64,000 nt of DNA from Sphingomonas citri (GCF_019429485.1 NZ_JAHXZN010000001.1:1240001-1304000), one strand, 5' to 3'; numbered from the stretch's first letter, positions 42,719 through 52,058 are shown. Numbers and translations: made by a program. Notes: generated by a model from the letters alone, not told the origin.

Positions 42719-43707
42719 GCGCGATCGGTCCTTCCCCGATCGCAGGATCGATGCGCGCGCGGGCGGCGCAGCGCCGCGGCCTCTAGGCTGAGGAAGAGCA
42801 GCAGGCCGATCGCGAGCGGGATGAGATAATAGACGAGGCGGAAGATCAGCAGCGCGGCGAGCAGCGCGGCCCGATCGACCTGCGGCAGCGCCACCAACAT
42901 GATCGCCTCGAACACGCCCAGCCCACCGGGCGCGTGTACGACCAGGCTGGCGATGATCGCGACCAGATAGCTCACCAGCACCGACTGGTAGAGCTCCATG
43001 CCCGGGGCGGGCAGCAGCACGAAGAGCGCGCCCGACGCGATCAGCAGGTCCGTCACGCCGAGCGCGAGCTGGAGCAGCGCCACGCGCCAGCCGGGTAGCG
43101 GGAGCCGCCAGCCGAACAGCCGCAGCGGAGCGCCATCGCGCCGCGCGAGCAGCAGGACATAGCCGCCGAGCAGCGCGAGGATCAGCACCGCCGCCAGGCT
43201 CTGTAACGCGGGAGACGGGACCCAGCCAGCGACCGCCGGCACCGTCGGCACGATCAGTAGCATGGCACCGAGCAGCAGGAGTGCGCCGAGCCAGAAGGTG
43301 ACGCCCGCGGTGACCATGATCTGCCCGACCTCTGCGGCGGAGAGTCCGTGTCGTCGATAGATGCGATAGCGTGCACTCCCGCCGGTCAGCACCGCGAAGC
43401 CGAGATTGTGGCTGAAAATGTAGCTGGTGAAGGATGCGATCGCGGCGATCGGATAGGGAACGCACCGGCCGAGCAGGCGCAGCGACAGCACGTCATAGCC
43501 GGTTAGCACGACATAGCTGGCCGCGCTCAACGCCAGCGCCGCGGCGAGCGCCGGCGTGGGCATCGCGTGCAGCGCCGCCCGCACCTCGTCCCAATCGGTG
43601 CCCGCGAGGATCTCGCGCAGTGCGAGGCCAGCGACGGCCAGCACTGCGACCGTCAGGGCCGCCACGATCAAGGGACGAATCACGTGAACTCTGTCTCGGC
43701 GTCTCAC
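42715..43707 (-). CDS. UPF0104/lysylphosphatidylglycerol-synthase-TM family membrane protein
   Basis: Integral membrane protein of 330 residues with about eight segments. FTSYIFSHNLGFAVLTGGSAR and YRIYRRHGLSAAEVGQI, and later VVHAPGGLGVFEAIML, are the hallmark motifs of the YbhN/AglD-like family. There is no synthase domain. Members are thought to move lipids or lipid-linked sugars across the membrane. Translational coupling to uppP (ATGA) supports a role in lipid-carrier or glycolipid handling; this is inference. Confidence 0.88.
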   Translation of the reverse strand: MRRRDRVHVIRPLIVAALTVAVLAVAGLALREILAGTDWDEVRAALHAMPTPALAAALALSAASYVVLTGYDVLSLRLLGRCVPYPIAAIASFTSYIFSHNLGFAVLTGGSARYRIYRRHGLSAAEVGQIMVTAGVTFWLGALLLLGAMLLIVPTVPAVAGWVPSPALQSLAAVLILALLGGYVLLLARRDGAPLRLFGWRLPLPGWRVALLQLALGVTDLLIASGALFVLLPAPGMELYQSVLVSYLVAIIASLVVHAPGGLGVFEAIMLVALPQVDRAALLAALLIFRLVYYLIPLAIGLLLFLSLEAAALRRPRAHRSCDRGRTDRA

Positions 43708-43928
43708 GCCGCGTACCGACGTGCCGCTCTCGGCGGTCGGGTCCGGGGCGCGGCGGGGCCGGCGCGGTGGTCGAGACCTTTCTGACGGCGCGCGCTTACA
43801 CGAACCTTACTGCAGCGACTGACGGAGGCGGATCAGAATAGCCGCTTAGACGGAACGAGCGGCCCGAGCACAGGTGGCGCGCGCTGGCATCGACATGCGT
43901 CGCTCACACCTGATGGACGATGCGCGCT

Positions 43929-44129
43929 TCAATGCTCCAACGAACGCTGCCGGTCTATTTTCCACGGTGCGGTCCGGCCAGTCTCACCGGTCGCTGTCCG
44001 CGATGAGCGACCGTCGATGCCCGACGCCGCCGCCTCAAGCCCGAACCAATGCGGTCGTTCGACCGCGACGAGGATCGCCAGGAGGCCGCCCGCCACCGCG
44101 ACCCACACAGAGAGCCCTCGTACCGTCAT
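43929..44129 (-). CDS. Small membrane-anchored hypothetical protein, 66 residues
   Basis: The frame from the ATG at 44129 begins MTVRGLSVWVAVAGGLLAIL, one clear membrane segment, and continues with a short polar tail rich in Arg, Thr and Gly. GGGAGAG lies about six bases upstream of this ATG, which is why the shorter start was chosen over the longer frame. No family recognised. It is isolated on the minus strand next to the PadR gene. Confidence 0.45.
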   Translation of the reverse strand: MTVRGLSVWVAVAGGLLAILVAVERPHWFGLEAAASGIDGRSSRTATGETGRTAPWKIDRQRSLEH

Positions 44130-44460
44130 CAGCTTCTCTCCCTCAGCGCACACGGGGTTTCGACGCGATCGAACATCTATATCCGACGTACGGCTCACGA
44201 TTAGCTCAGGGGTGACAAAGTTTGTCTGAGAGGGCCGAGGTCGCCCCACCTCTGTGACCCAGCGTTGCCTCGCAGAACGGTATCAACAACGCGCGATCGC
44301 GCCGCCTCACGTCTTGATCGTGCTAATGGGTGCTGTCGGACGGCGCGACTGCGTCCCGTGCACGATGCTCCGACTTTCGCAGGCTAACCGGGACAGAAAA
44401 CCCGATCGAGGCCGCACAGCACCCCGTTGACTCTTAAGTCTACATATGTTGCTATGGGTC
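44130..44460. other. Intergenic region upstream of padR
   Basis: About 330 bases between the divergent small gene and padR with no supportable gene. At its right end TTGACT (44427-44432), a 17-base spacer and TGCTAT (44450-44455) make a promoter whose transcript would begin at or next to the ATG at 44461, that is, a leaderless message. The palindrome ACATATGT sits in the spacer at 44442-44449 and could be a PadR operator. Confidence 0.5.
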
Positions 44461-44763
44461 ATGGCGCGGAACAGGCAACCCTCTCGACAGATGCGTCTCG
44501 TTCTCGCCGTGCTGCTCGAACAACGCCTCGAGTGGCGACATGGCTACGATCTGCTCAAGCAGACCGGGCTGTCTTCGGGGACGCTCTACCCGCTCCTGAT
44601 GCGCATGACCGACGGCGGGCTGGTCGAGGCGGAGTGGCGCGAGCCCGCGAAGGTCGGGCGCCCGCCGCGGCACGCCTATCGGCTGACGGCATCAGGGATC
44701 GCGTTGGCATTGCAGCTCGCCGGATCCAGCGACGTGCTGTCAGGCAGGGAGGCACTGGCATGA
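44461..44763 (+). CDS. PadR-family transcriptional regulator
   Basis: Winged-helix regulator of about 100 residues. LVLAVLLEQRLEWRHGYDLL, KQTGLSSGTLYPLLMRMTDG and LVEAEWREPAKVGRPPRHAY, then RLTASG, are the PadR N-terminal domain. There is no long C-terminal helix pair, so it is a short-form PadR. No ribosome site precedes either possible ATG (44446 or 44461); the promoter spacing suggests a leaderless transcript from 44461. It overlaps the next gene by four bases, the usual layout of PadR regulators with a membrane partner. Autoregulation through the ACATATGT palindrome is possible. Confidence 0.85.
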   Translation: MARNRQPSRQMRLVLAVLLEQRLEWRHGYDLLKQTGLSSGTLYPLLMRMTDGGLVEAEWREPAKVGRPPRHAYRLTASGIALALQLAGSSDVLSGREALA

Positions 44764-45404
44764 CGAAGACCTTCCCGCACGCAGTCATGGCGCTCGCGCT
44801 GGCGATTGTCAGCGCGGAGCGCCGCAGCTGGGCGCTGGCGATGCGGGCGGAGTTCGACGTCGCAGCAGTGGAGGGCGGCGCGCTGTCCTTCGCGTCGGGT
44901 TGCCTGGTCGCGGCCTGGCGGGATCGCCTGTCGCATGCACGCGGTCGCTTCGTGCCTGGTCTCTATGCTTTGGCCTTGCTCCTCATGCTGCCGATGGCGG
45001 CGTTGCAGATCGGCTGTGCGGTGCTCGGACTACCGTACCTCTATCCCGGCCAGCGCGGCCTCGCCGGCGCCATGCTGGTCGGCGATGCACATGAGGCCTT
45101 GCTGAGCGGCATCTATCTCAGCGCCGTCCCTTCGCTCGTGCTGTTGCAGCTCATGACGGGGCTCGCGCATCTCAGGCTCGCCTGGGTGCTGGTGGAGCAG
45201 GACTGGTCCGCCGCGCTGGATTGGGCGCTCCGTACGCTGGCCGCGACGATCGCGCTCATCGTCTTCATGGGCGTCCTCTTCCTCGATAGTCGCCAAGTGC
45301 TGCTGCAAGGCCTGGTGGTCGGGATCGAACTCGCCCTCATCGTTATCGTCGCGCGGCGCCACCGATCGCTCTGGCCGACAAGCGACGTCGAACGGACCGG
45401 CTGA
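44760..45404 (+). CDS. Membrane protein paired with PadR
   Basis: Protein of 214 residues. The N-terminal soluble part contains IVSAERRSWALAMRAEFD, a pattern I associate with small alphaproteobacterial membrane proteins encoded after PadR regulators. Four or so hydrophobic segments follow (for example LYALALLLMLPMAALQIGCA and TLAATIALIVFMGVLFL). Role unknown; coupling by ATGA means it is made with the regulator, and it may sense or carry out the membrane response. Confidence 0.78.
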   Translation: MTKTFPHAVMALALAIVSAERRSWALAMRAEFDVAAVEGGALSFASGCLVAAWRDRLSHARGRFVPGLYALALLLMLPMAALQIGCAVLGLPYLYPGQRGLAGAMLVGDAHEALLSGIYLSAVPSLVLLQLMTGLAHLRLAWVLVEQDWSAALDWALRTLAATIALIVFMGVLFLDSRQVLLQGLVVGIELALIVIVARRHRSLWPTSDVERTG

Positions 45405-45531
45405 TATCCGACCTGGCGGGCGCCGGGATCTTTTGAAGTCACTTGCTCGGGCGAGCGGCCCGAGGGCGACCCGGCGCGCCCGATCCCCGCCGCCGCATCG
45501 GATCCCCTCAACGTCGAACAGGAGAGCTACG

Positions 45532-46056
45532 ATGTCTTCTCGTCCCGGTCGCCGCGCGGCGATCTTGCTGGTGGCGATCCCGTTGGGGATCGCGACCAGT
45601 CCTGCCTGCGCGCAGGCAGGAAGTGCTTCCCCGGCGGACGACTCGTCGTCACCGTTCCTCGGGCGTTGGGAGCTCGACCTGCGTCGCCTGCCGGACGATT
45701 ACGGCGCCGCGCCCAAGCGGGTCACCTACGGGTTCGCGGACATCGGCGCAGGCAAATGGCGCAGCACGATCGACGTGACCGACCCTGATGACCGTGTCCG
45801 CCACATGGTCGTCGACTTTCGACGCGATGGCACGGCGGTTCGCGGCGGGGGAGACACGAGCGAGGCCGATGAAGCCGCGTTTATCTCCCCGTCGCCGCGG
45901 GTGCTGATCATGAACCTGGCCAAGGAACGGCGACCCGGCTCGGTCCGCGTCTACACCGTGTCCGACGATGGCGGCGAGATGACCGAGAGCGCCGCTTCGG
46001 TCACGACGAACGGCGCCCCGATGATCCGGCGCTTTCACTACAGGCGTCTGCCCTGA
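45532..46056 (+). CDS. Exported hypothetical protein
   Basis: Protein of 174 residues with a signal peptide (SSRPGRRAAILLVAIPLGIA, ending PACAQA). The mature part, FLGRWELDLRRLPDDYGAAP and onward, has the regular strand pattern of small lipocalin-like or calycin-type secreted proteins, but I cannot name a family. The ATG at 45532 was selected because AGGAGAG precedes it by five bases and the signal peptide begins there. It lies between the PadR pair and the serine hydrolase on the same strand. Confidence 0.72.
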   Translation: MSSRPGRRAAILLVAIPLGIATSPACAQAGSASPADDSSSPFLGRWELDLRRLPDDYGAAPKRVTYGFADIGAGKWRSTIDVTDPDDRVRHMVVDFRRDGTAVRGGGDTSEADEAAFISPSPRVLIMNLAKERRPGSVRVYTVSDDGGEMTESAASVTTNGAPMIRRFHYRRLP

Positions 46057-46193
46057 AGCAGCCCGCTCCGCGGAGCACGGACACGAATACGGCGATCGCG
46101 GCCGATTGGCTTTCTGGCGCCATCCCGCACCACGACAGGAGAGACGCGACGCGATGGGGGAATATCTGCGCCTGCCTATGTCTCCCGGCAGCG

Positions 46194-47624
46194 TTGGCGC
46201 TGCCCCGCACGGCCGGCGCTCAGGTGGCGGGATGCGCGATGCCAGCGCGCGCGTCGGGCGGCGCGAGCAATGCGCACAGCCTTTACGTCGAACGTCATCT
46301 GCGGCCACCGGTGATCAGGCGCGGCGACCGACCGTTCACGATCGCCGACCGCCTGCGCCAGTATGACGTGCCCGGGGTCAGCGTCGCCGTGATCCGCCGC
46401 GGTCGCATCGCCTGGGCGCGCGGCTGGGGCGTGCGTGACCTCGTCAGCTGCGCGCCGGTCACGCCCGAGACCGCCTTCCAGGCAGCGTCGATCAGCAAGG
46501 TGGTGACCGCGATGGTCGCGCTCCGCCTGGCCGAGCAGGGCCGGATCGACCTCGACCGGGACGTGGACGATACGCTGCGATCCTGGCGACTGCCGCATGA
46601 TCCGCGGCTCGCGCCCGGCGGGGTGACGCTCCGCCAGCTACTCAGCCACACCGCCGGCCTGGGCGTGCATGGCTTCGCCGGCTACGCACGCGGCGCGCCG
46701 CTGCCCACGCCCGTCGAGATCGTCGACGGCACTGCGCCCGCCAACACGCCGGCGGTGCGCAGCGTCCTGCCAGCCGGAGGCCAGTTCAGCTATTCTGGCG
46801 GCGGTTATGTCGTGGCGCAGCTCGCGCTGTCGGACGCGAGCGGCCTGCCCTTCGCGGAACTGGCGCGCCGGGAGGTGCTCGGCCCGCTCGGGATGAGCCG
46901 CAGTGCGTTCGCCATGCCCCCATCCGACGCGATCCGCGCCGACATGGCATCCGGCTCGGTCGGGGGAAAGCCCCTGCCCGGCGGCTTCAAGCTCTACCCC
47001 GAACTCGCGCCGGCGGGCCTGTGGACGAGTGCCGGTGACCTCGCCCGCGTCATCGTCGACCTTCAAGCCTCCGCGTCCGGACGGCGAGGGCACCGCCTCT
47101 CACCGGCCATGACACGGCAGATGATGACGCCGATCAAGGACAATTGGGGCCTTGGCCTGGCTCTGTACGGGGGCGCGCGCGCGAGGTTCATGCATGACGG
47201 CGTCAACGAGGGCTATGAGTCATTCATGATCGCCTATGCGGGGGGCGGCGACGGCATCGTCGTTTTGACCAACGGTGGTGACGGGCATCGCCTGATCGGC
47301 GAGATCGTCCGCGCGGTCGCCACAGACTATGGCTGGCCGGAGATCGCCGCGCCGGCGGCCGAGGAGAGGAGGTTGTCGCCGGCCGAGCTCTCCCGGGTCG
47401 CCGGTCGCTTCGAAGGCGGCGACCTGAAGGTCGATCTCGAGGCTCGACCGGACGGCCTGTTCGCGCGCCTCGTCGGCGGCGTGCAGGCCGAGCGGCTGAT
47501 CGCCCTCTCGCCGTCACGCTTCCGCTCGGACTCACTCGGTGTCACGGTCGAGTTCGACCGTGATTTCCAGAGCTGCACCATGATCGAGGGTGCGCCGCCG
47601 ATGAAGCTCTCGCGCATCAAGTAA
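46194..47624 (+). CDS. Serine hydrolase of the class C beta-lactamase/PBP-like family, start apparently disrupted
   Basis: Enzyme of about 476 residues. Ser99-x-x-Lys102 in QAASISKVVTAMV is the catalytic pair, YSGGGYVVAQ holds the second-motif Tyr, and MHDGVNEGYES has the HxG third motif. A C-terminal lipocalin-like tail follows (RVAGRFEGGDLKVDLEARPD). The open frame begins only at a TTG (46194). Forty bases upstream is an ATG (46154) with a good AGGAGAG site, but it is in the wrong frame. Removing one G from the run at 46156-46160 would join that ATG to this frame through a hydrophobic leader MGNICACLCLPAALALPRT. I therefore suspect a one-base insertion, either a sequence error or a true mutation. 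Substrate unknown. Confidence 0.8.
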   Translation: MALPRTAGAQVAGCAMPARASGGASNAHSLYVERHLRPPVIRRGDRPFTIADRLRQYDVPGVSVAVIRRGRIAWARGWGVRDLVSCAPVTPETAFQAASISKVVTAMVALRLAEQGRIDLDRDVDDTLRSWRLPHDPRLAPGGVTLRQLLSHTAGLGVHGFAGYARGAPLPTPVEIVDGTAPANTPAVRSVLPAGGQFSYSGGGYVVAQLALSDASGLPFAELARREVLGPLGMSRSAFAMPPSDAIRADMASGSVGGKPLPGGFKLYPELAPAGLWTSAGDLARVIVDLQASASGRRGHRLSPAMTRQMMTPIKDNWGLGLALYGGARARFMHDGVNEGYESFMIAYAGGGDGIVVLTNGGDGHRLIGEIVRAVATDYGWPEIAAPAAEERRLSPAELSRVAGRFEGGDLKVDLEARPDGLFARLVGGVQAERLIALSPSRFRSDSLGVTVEFDRDFQSCTMIEGAPPMKLSRIK

Positions 47625-47825
47625 GATGCCATCGAGGGTCATCGCGGCAGGACGGGACAGCGCGGACAACCCGATGGCGCGATAGGAGGATGGGGCGGAC
47701 CGGACGCGCGGTTGCATCGGAAGAGAGCATCGGAGGCGGTGGATCGCCGAGCAAGCGCCTCGGCGGCGCTCACCTTATCGAGCTTGCCTGTGGGCTAGAC
47801 CCGCCGGACCGGATAACGGCACGCC

Positions 47826-48575
47826 ATGATCACCGACTGGCACTTCTATGCCCTGGCCATACCCGCCATCATCCTGCTGGGACTCGCCAAGGGCGGCTTC
47901 GCGGGCATGGGGGCGTTGTCGCTCCCGCTGCTCGTGCTGGTGATCGATCCGGTTCGAGCCGCGGCGATCACGCTGCCGCTTCTCATCGCGCAGGACATCG
48001 TGGGCGTGTGGGCGTTCCGGCGCAGCGTCGACTGGCGCCTCATCGGCTGGATGCTGCCCGGCGCGATGATCGGCATCGCGCTGGGATATGGCTTCGCCGC
48101 GAGCGTGTCGCCCAAGGCGGTGATGGCCGCGGTCGGCGTGATCTCGATCCTCTTCGGCCTCTACCGGCTCTGGATGGCGCGCCGCCCGCGTCCCCGCGAG
48201 ATCGCGCGTTGGCCCGAGTGGCTCGGGACCCTATTCGGCGTGGCCTCGGGCTTCACCAGCCAGATCGCGCACGCGGGCCAGCCGCCCTTCCAACTCTGGG
48301 TGCTTCCCCGTGATCTGCCGCGCGAGCGCCTGGTGGGCACGACCGCGATCTTCTTCGCCGCGGTGAACTGGATCAAGGTGCCGGCCTATCTCGCGCTCGG
48401 CCAGTTCACGCGGGCCAACCTCCTGACGTCGTTCCTGCTGCTTCCCGTAGCGCTCGCTGCCACGGTCGCCGGCGTAGCATTGGTTCGCCGCATCGCGCCG
48501 GAGCGCTTCTTCACGGCCATCTACGTGCTGATGATCGTCGTCGGCGCGGCATTGACATGGGAGGCTCTGGCGTGA
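47826..48575 (+). CDS. TauE/SafE-family membrane transporter (putative sulfite/anion exporter)
   Basis: Inner-membrane protein of 249 residues with about eight segments. The repeated family motif is GLAKGGFAGMGALSLPLLVL in the first half and ASGFTSQIAHAGQPPFQLWV in the second. TauE/SafE proteins export sulfite, sulfoacetate or related anions, but many homologues have other substrates and no sulfur gene lies nearby. It stands alone on the plus strand. Confidence 0.9.
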   Translation: MITDWHFYALAIPAIILLGLAKGGFAGMGALSLPLLVLVIDPVRAAAITLPLLIAQDIVGVWAFRRSVDWRLIGWMLPGAMIGIALGYGFAASVSPKAVMAAVGVISILFGLYRLWMARRPRPREIARWPEWLGTLFGVASGFTSQIAHAGQPPFQLWVLPRDLPRERLVGTTAIFFAAVNWIKVPAYLALGQFTRANLLTSFLLLPVALAATVAGVALVRRIAPERFFTAIYVLMIVVGAALTWEALA

Positions 48576-48714
48576 CGGCGGCCGGGCCGCTCGCACGGCG
48601 GTGACGCGCGCATCGCGGGTGAGGCGCGCGCGCCACGCCAGTGACCGGATCGACCAACCAGATGCCCTCGTCATCAGGCGGCCCGCTCCCGCTATTGCCG
48701 CACCGAGGCTCGCG

Positions 48715-50865
48715 TCACCGTCGCCGCGGCAGCGTGAAGGCGATCACCGAGCCGCCCGGCCGCCGCCCGCGATCCTTGCCGCCGCCCGCCGCGATCGCGA
48801 CATATTGCCGGCCGTCGACCGCATAGGTGGCGGGCGTCGCGAGCCCCGCGGCGGGCAGCTCGGTCGACCACAATAACCGGCCGTTGCGCTTGTCATAGGC
48901 GCGGAAACGACGGTCGTAGACGGTCGCGGCGATGAACAGCAACCCGCCGCGCGTGACGACCGCGCCGCCGTAATTCTCGCTCCCCGTCTCTGCCGGTCCG
49001 AGCTCGGGATAGCGGCCGAAGGGCACGCGCCACACCCATCGACCGGTGTTGACGTCCAGCGCGGACAAGGTGCCCCAGGGCGGCGTCAGCGCGGGATAAC
49101 CGTCGGGGTCGAGCAGGCGATGGTAGCCGTCGAACACATAGGGCTCGTCGAAGACCGGCGCTGCCGCGGGCGTGGCGTCGCTCTCGTTGCCGCGCGGCGC
49201 CGTACCCTCCCGATCACCCCTCAGGTCGCGCACCAGCGTCGCCACCTGCGCCGGCGACAGCGTGCCGGCGAAGCCGGGCATGCGCCCGCCGCCCTGCGTG
49301 ATCTGACGCCCGAGCTGCGCCGCGCTCAGCCGTGCGCCGACGTCGCGCAAGCCGGGCACCTGCGGCGGATCGCCCGCGCGATCGGCGCCGTGACAGGCCG
49401 CGCAATGGTTGGCATACAGCGCCGCACCCGAGCTGCCCGCCGCGCGCGCCGGGCGCGGCTTCAGTCGCAATGTCCAGGCCATCTCGTTGGCGTTGACGTA
49501 GAGCAGACCGCTGTCGGGATCATAGGCCGCCCCGCCCCACTCCGCGCCACCGTCCATGCCGGGCAGCAGCACCGTGCCCTGCAGGCTGGGCGGATCGAAC
49601 GGGCCGCGATTACGCAACCCGGCGAGTTGCGCCGTCACCGCGGCATGCGCTGCCGGCGTCCGTCGCGTCACGATGTCGGGTGTGAGCCGCTGACGCGCGA
49701 ACGGCGCGATCCCGGTCGGCATCGGCTGGGTCGGCCACGCCTGCTCGCCGGGCATGTCGCTGGCGGGCACCGGTCGCTCCTCGATCGGATAGAGCGGACG
49801 GCCGTCGCGCCGATCGAACACATAGACCAGCCCCGACTTGGTGGTCTGCGCGATCGCGGGCACGCCGCGCACCGTCACCAGCGTCGGCTGCGCCGGGAAG
49901 TCGCGGTCCCACAGGTCGTGATGGACGCTCTGAAAGTGCCAGCGCCGTCGGCCGGTGCGCGCGTCGAGCGCGACCAGGCTGTTGGCGTAGAGATTGGCGC
50001 CCGCGCGCGTCGGCCCGTAGAAGTCGCGGTCGCCCATCCCGCTCGAGGCCACGGGCAGGAACACCAGGCCGCGCGCGACGTCGACGGTGAGCCCGGCCCA
50101 GGCGTTGGCGCCAATCTCGGTCTTCCAGGCGTCGCGCGGCCAGGTCTCGGCGCCGGGCTCGCCGCTGTGCGGGATGGTGTGGAAGGTCCAGCGGATCGCG
50201 CCGGTGCGCACGTCGAAGGCGCGGACGTCGCCCGGCGTATGGCCGGTCGAGCCCATGATGATCAGGTCCTCGAACACCGCCCCGGGCGTGACATTGTTGA
50301 CGGTCAGCTGCGCGTATGGCCGCCCGAAGCCCTCGCGCAGGTCGACGCGGCCGCCGCGGCCGAAGCGCGCGTCGGGGCGCCCGGTCAGCACGTCGACCGA
50401 GATCAGCTCCTGACCGAAGGTGAAGAGGATGCGGCGTTCCTCGCCGTCCCGCCAATAGGAGACGCCCCGCAGGCGCTGGCGTGTCGCGACCGGCGCGGGC
50501 GCCGGGTCGAAGGCCCAGAGCTCGCGCCCGGTCGCGGCGTTCAGCGCCACGAGCCGTCCCTTGGGCGTGACGATGTACATGCGGCCGTCGACGACGAGCG
50601 GGTTGGCCTGCATGTCGGATTGCGAGCCGCCCTCGCCGAACGCGTCGCCGCTGTCATATTCCCACGCCTTCGTCAGGCGAGCGACGTTGCGCGCGGTGAT
50701 CTGGTCCAGCGCGGAATAATGCGTGGCGGCGGGATCGCCGTGGTAATAGGGCCAGTCCGCGGCGGCCGGCGCCGGCGCGTCGTCGCGCGGCGGCGGCGCC
50801 CCGCTCCCCAGAAACAGCGCGCCCGCGAGCACAACCGTCGCTCTCCCTCGCCCGCCCGCCCGCAT
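48715..50865 (-). CDS. PQQ-dependent dehydrogenase with an inserted cytochrome c domain
   Basis: Periplasmic quinoprotein of 716 residues, probably oxidising a sugar or alcohol and passing electrons to the respiratory chain. The N-terminus has a signal-like stretch and then DWPYYHGDPAATHYSALDQI, the first blade of the eight-bladed propeller. Blade motifs such as ALNAATGRELWAFDP, AFDVRTGAIRWTF and VNTGRWVWRVP recur. Between blades, residues about 475-560 form a c-type cytochrome with CAACH at 488-492 and a candidate Met ligand in GRMPGFAG. AGGGGAG precedes the start. The layout matches soluble quinoprotein glucose-dehydrogenase-like enzymes with a built-in haem; PQQ synthesis genes are not in the window. 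Confidence 0.9.
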   Translation of the reverse strand: MRAGGRGRATVVLAGALFLGSGAPPPRDDAPAPAAADWPYYHGDPAATHYSALDQITARNVARLTKAWEYDSGDAFGEGGSQSDMQANPLVVDGRMYIVTPKGRLVALNAATGRELWAFDPAPAPVATRQRLRGVSYWRDGEERRILFTFGQELISVDVLTGRPDARFGRGGRVDLREGFGRPYAQLTVNNVTPGAVFEDLIIMGSTGHTPGDVRAFDVRTGAIRWTFHTIPHSGEPGAETWPRDAWKTEIGANAWAGLTVDVARGLVFLPVASSGMGDRDFYGPTRAGANLYANSLVALDARTGRRRWHFQSVHHDLWDRDFPAQPTLVTVRGVPAIAQTTKSGLVYVFDRRDGRPLYPIEERPVPASDMPGEQAWPTQPMPTGIAPFARQRLTPDIVTRRTPAAHAAVTAQLAGLRNRGPFDPPSLQGTVLLPGMDGGAEWGGAAYDPDSGLLYVNANEMAWTLRLKPRPARAAGSSGAALYANHCAACHGADRAGDPPQVPGLRDVGARLSAAQLGRQITQGGGRMPGFAGTLSPAQVATLVRDLRGDREGTAPRGNESDATPAAAPVFDEPYVFDGYHRLLDPDGYPALTPPWGTLSALDVNTGRWVWRVPFGRYPELGPAETGSENYGGAVVTRGGLLFIAATVYDRRFRAYDKRNGRLLWSTELPAAGLATPATYAVDGRQYVAIAAGGGKDRGRRPGGSVIAFTLPRRR

Positions 50866-51095
50866 CGTCGCTCCCCTTGTCGGCCCCTTCTCGGCGACGC
50901 GTCACCGTGCATCCAGCGTAGGCGGAGGCGCCACGCCATGTCATCACCCCGTGTGCGCCGGTCGCATCGACTAAGGACCGGCCCCCTCTCCCAAGGATTA
51001 TGCCGAGCGGGGCACATTCCGCTCGCTCGGTCGAGGCGAGTCCCACCAGCGCTTCGGCGGCACGTGAGCGGCCGCTCAGGCATGGCGTGCAGCAG

Positions 51096-51965
51096 CTATC
51101 GCTGCGGCCCGAGCCGACGTTCGAGGAAGTCGTCGATCAGTGCTGCGATCTCGGCACATCGCGTGTGCAGCGCGAAATGGCCGGCATCGAGCAGGTGGAT
51201 CTCAGCGTCCGGCACGTCGCGCGCGTAGGCCTCGGCACCGGCAGGCAGAAAGAAGGCGTCATGCCGCCCCCACGTCGCCAGCAGCGGCGGTCGATGCCGG
51301 CGCAGATACGCCTGAAAATCAGGGTAACGAGCGACGTTCGAGCGGTAATCGAGGATCAGATCGAGCTGGATCTCGATCGCGTCCGGCCGCTCCAGGAAAT
51401 GTTCGTCGAGCAGCCAATGGTCCGGCGCCACCGTGCCGTCGGGCGCGCCATGCTCGTGCTGGAAGCGGATCGCCGATGCCGCGAGCGACGCCCGGCACGC
51501 CTCCCGGTTCGCCGCACTCGGATCTCGCCAGTAAGCCTGCCACGGCTCCCATTCGCCGCTGAACCCCTCCTCATAGGCATTGCCGTTCTGGGTGACGATG
51601 GCGGTGACGCGCTCCGGATGGCGCACGGCGAGGCGAAACCCGATCGGCGCACCATAGTCGAACACGTAGAGGGCATAGCGCTCAAGCCCGAGCGCCTCGA
51701 CGAAGCCCCCGAGGGTCTCCGCCAGCGCGTCGAAGCTGTAAGGATATCCTCCGCGCGCCGGCGCCTGCGTCAGCCCGAAGCCGGGCAGGTCGGGCGCGAT
51801 CACGCGGTAGCGCGCCGCCAGCAGCGGGATCAGGTCGCGGAACATGTGGCTCGAGGTCGGGAACCCGTGGAGCAGCAGCAAGACGGGCGCATCTGCGGCC
51901 CCCGCCTCGCGGTAGAACATGGTCACATCCCCGACCTGTCGGGTGCGGTAGAAGACAGTCGACAT
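51096..51965 (-). CDS. Alpha/beta hydrolase with Asp nucleophile (epoxide-hydrolase/dehalogenase-like)
   Basis: Hydrolase of 289 residues. The oxyanion region is LLLHGFPTSSHMFRDL. The nucleophile elbow reads YVFDYGAPIGF with Asp103, where lipases would have Ser. Candidate acid Asp236 is in TWGRHDAFFLP and the catalytic His263 in DAGHFALHT. An Asp nucleophile points to epoxide hydrolases or haloacid/haloalkane dehalogenases rather than esterases. The start at 51965 is where the family begins; the longer frame upstream overlaps the divergent LysR gene. It faces that regulator across a 93-base gap, and an inducible detoxification role is inferred. Confidence 0.88.
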   Translation of the reverse strand: MSTVFYRTRQVGDVTMFYREAGAADAPVLLLLHGFPTSSHMFRDLIPLLAARYRVIAPDLPGFGLTQAPARGGYPYSFDALAETLGGFVEALGLERYALYVFDYGAPIGFRLAVRHPERVTAIVTQNGNAYEEGFSGEWEPWQAYWRDPSAANREACRASLAASAIRFQHEHGAPDGTVAPDHWLLDEHFLERPDAIEIQLDLILDYRSNVARYPDFQAYLRRHRPPLLATWGRHDAFFLPAGAEAYARDVPDAEIHLLDAGHFALHTRCAEIAALIDDFLERRLGPQR

Positions 51966-52058
51966 CGAACTCTCCTGATCGGTCGGTCCGAACATATTAC
52001 CTGCGCCGATCAGCGGAATGCTTGATCCTTGACCATCTCGATTGCAGGATCTGAAACG

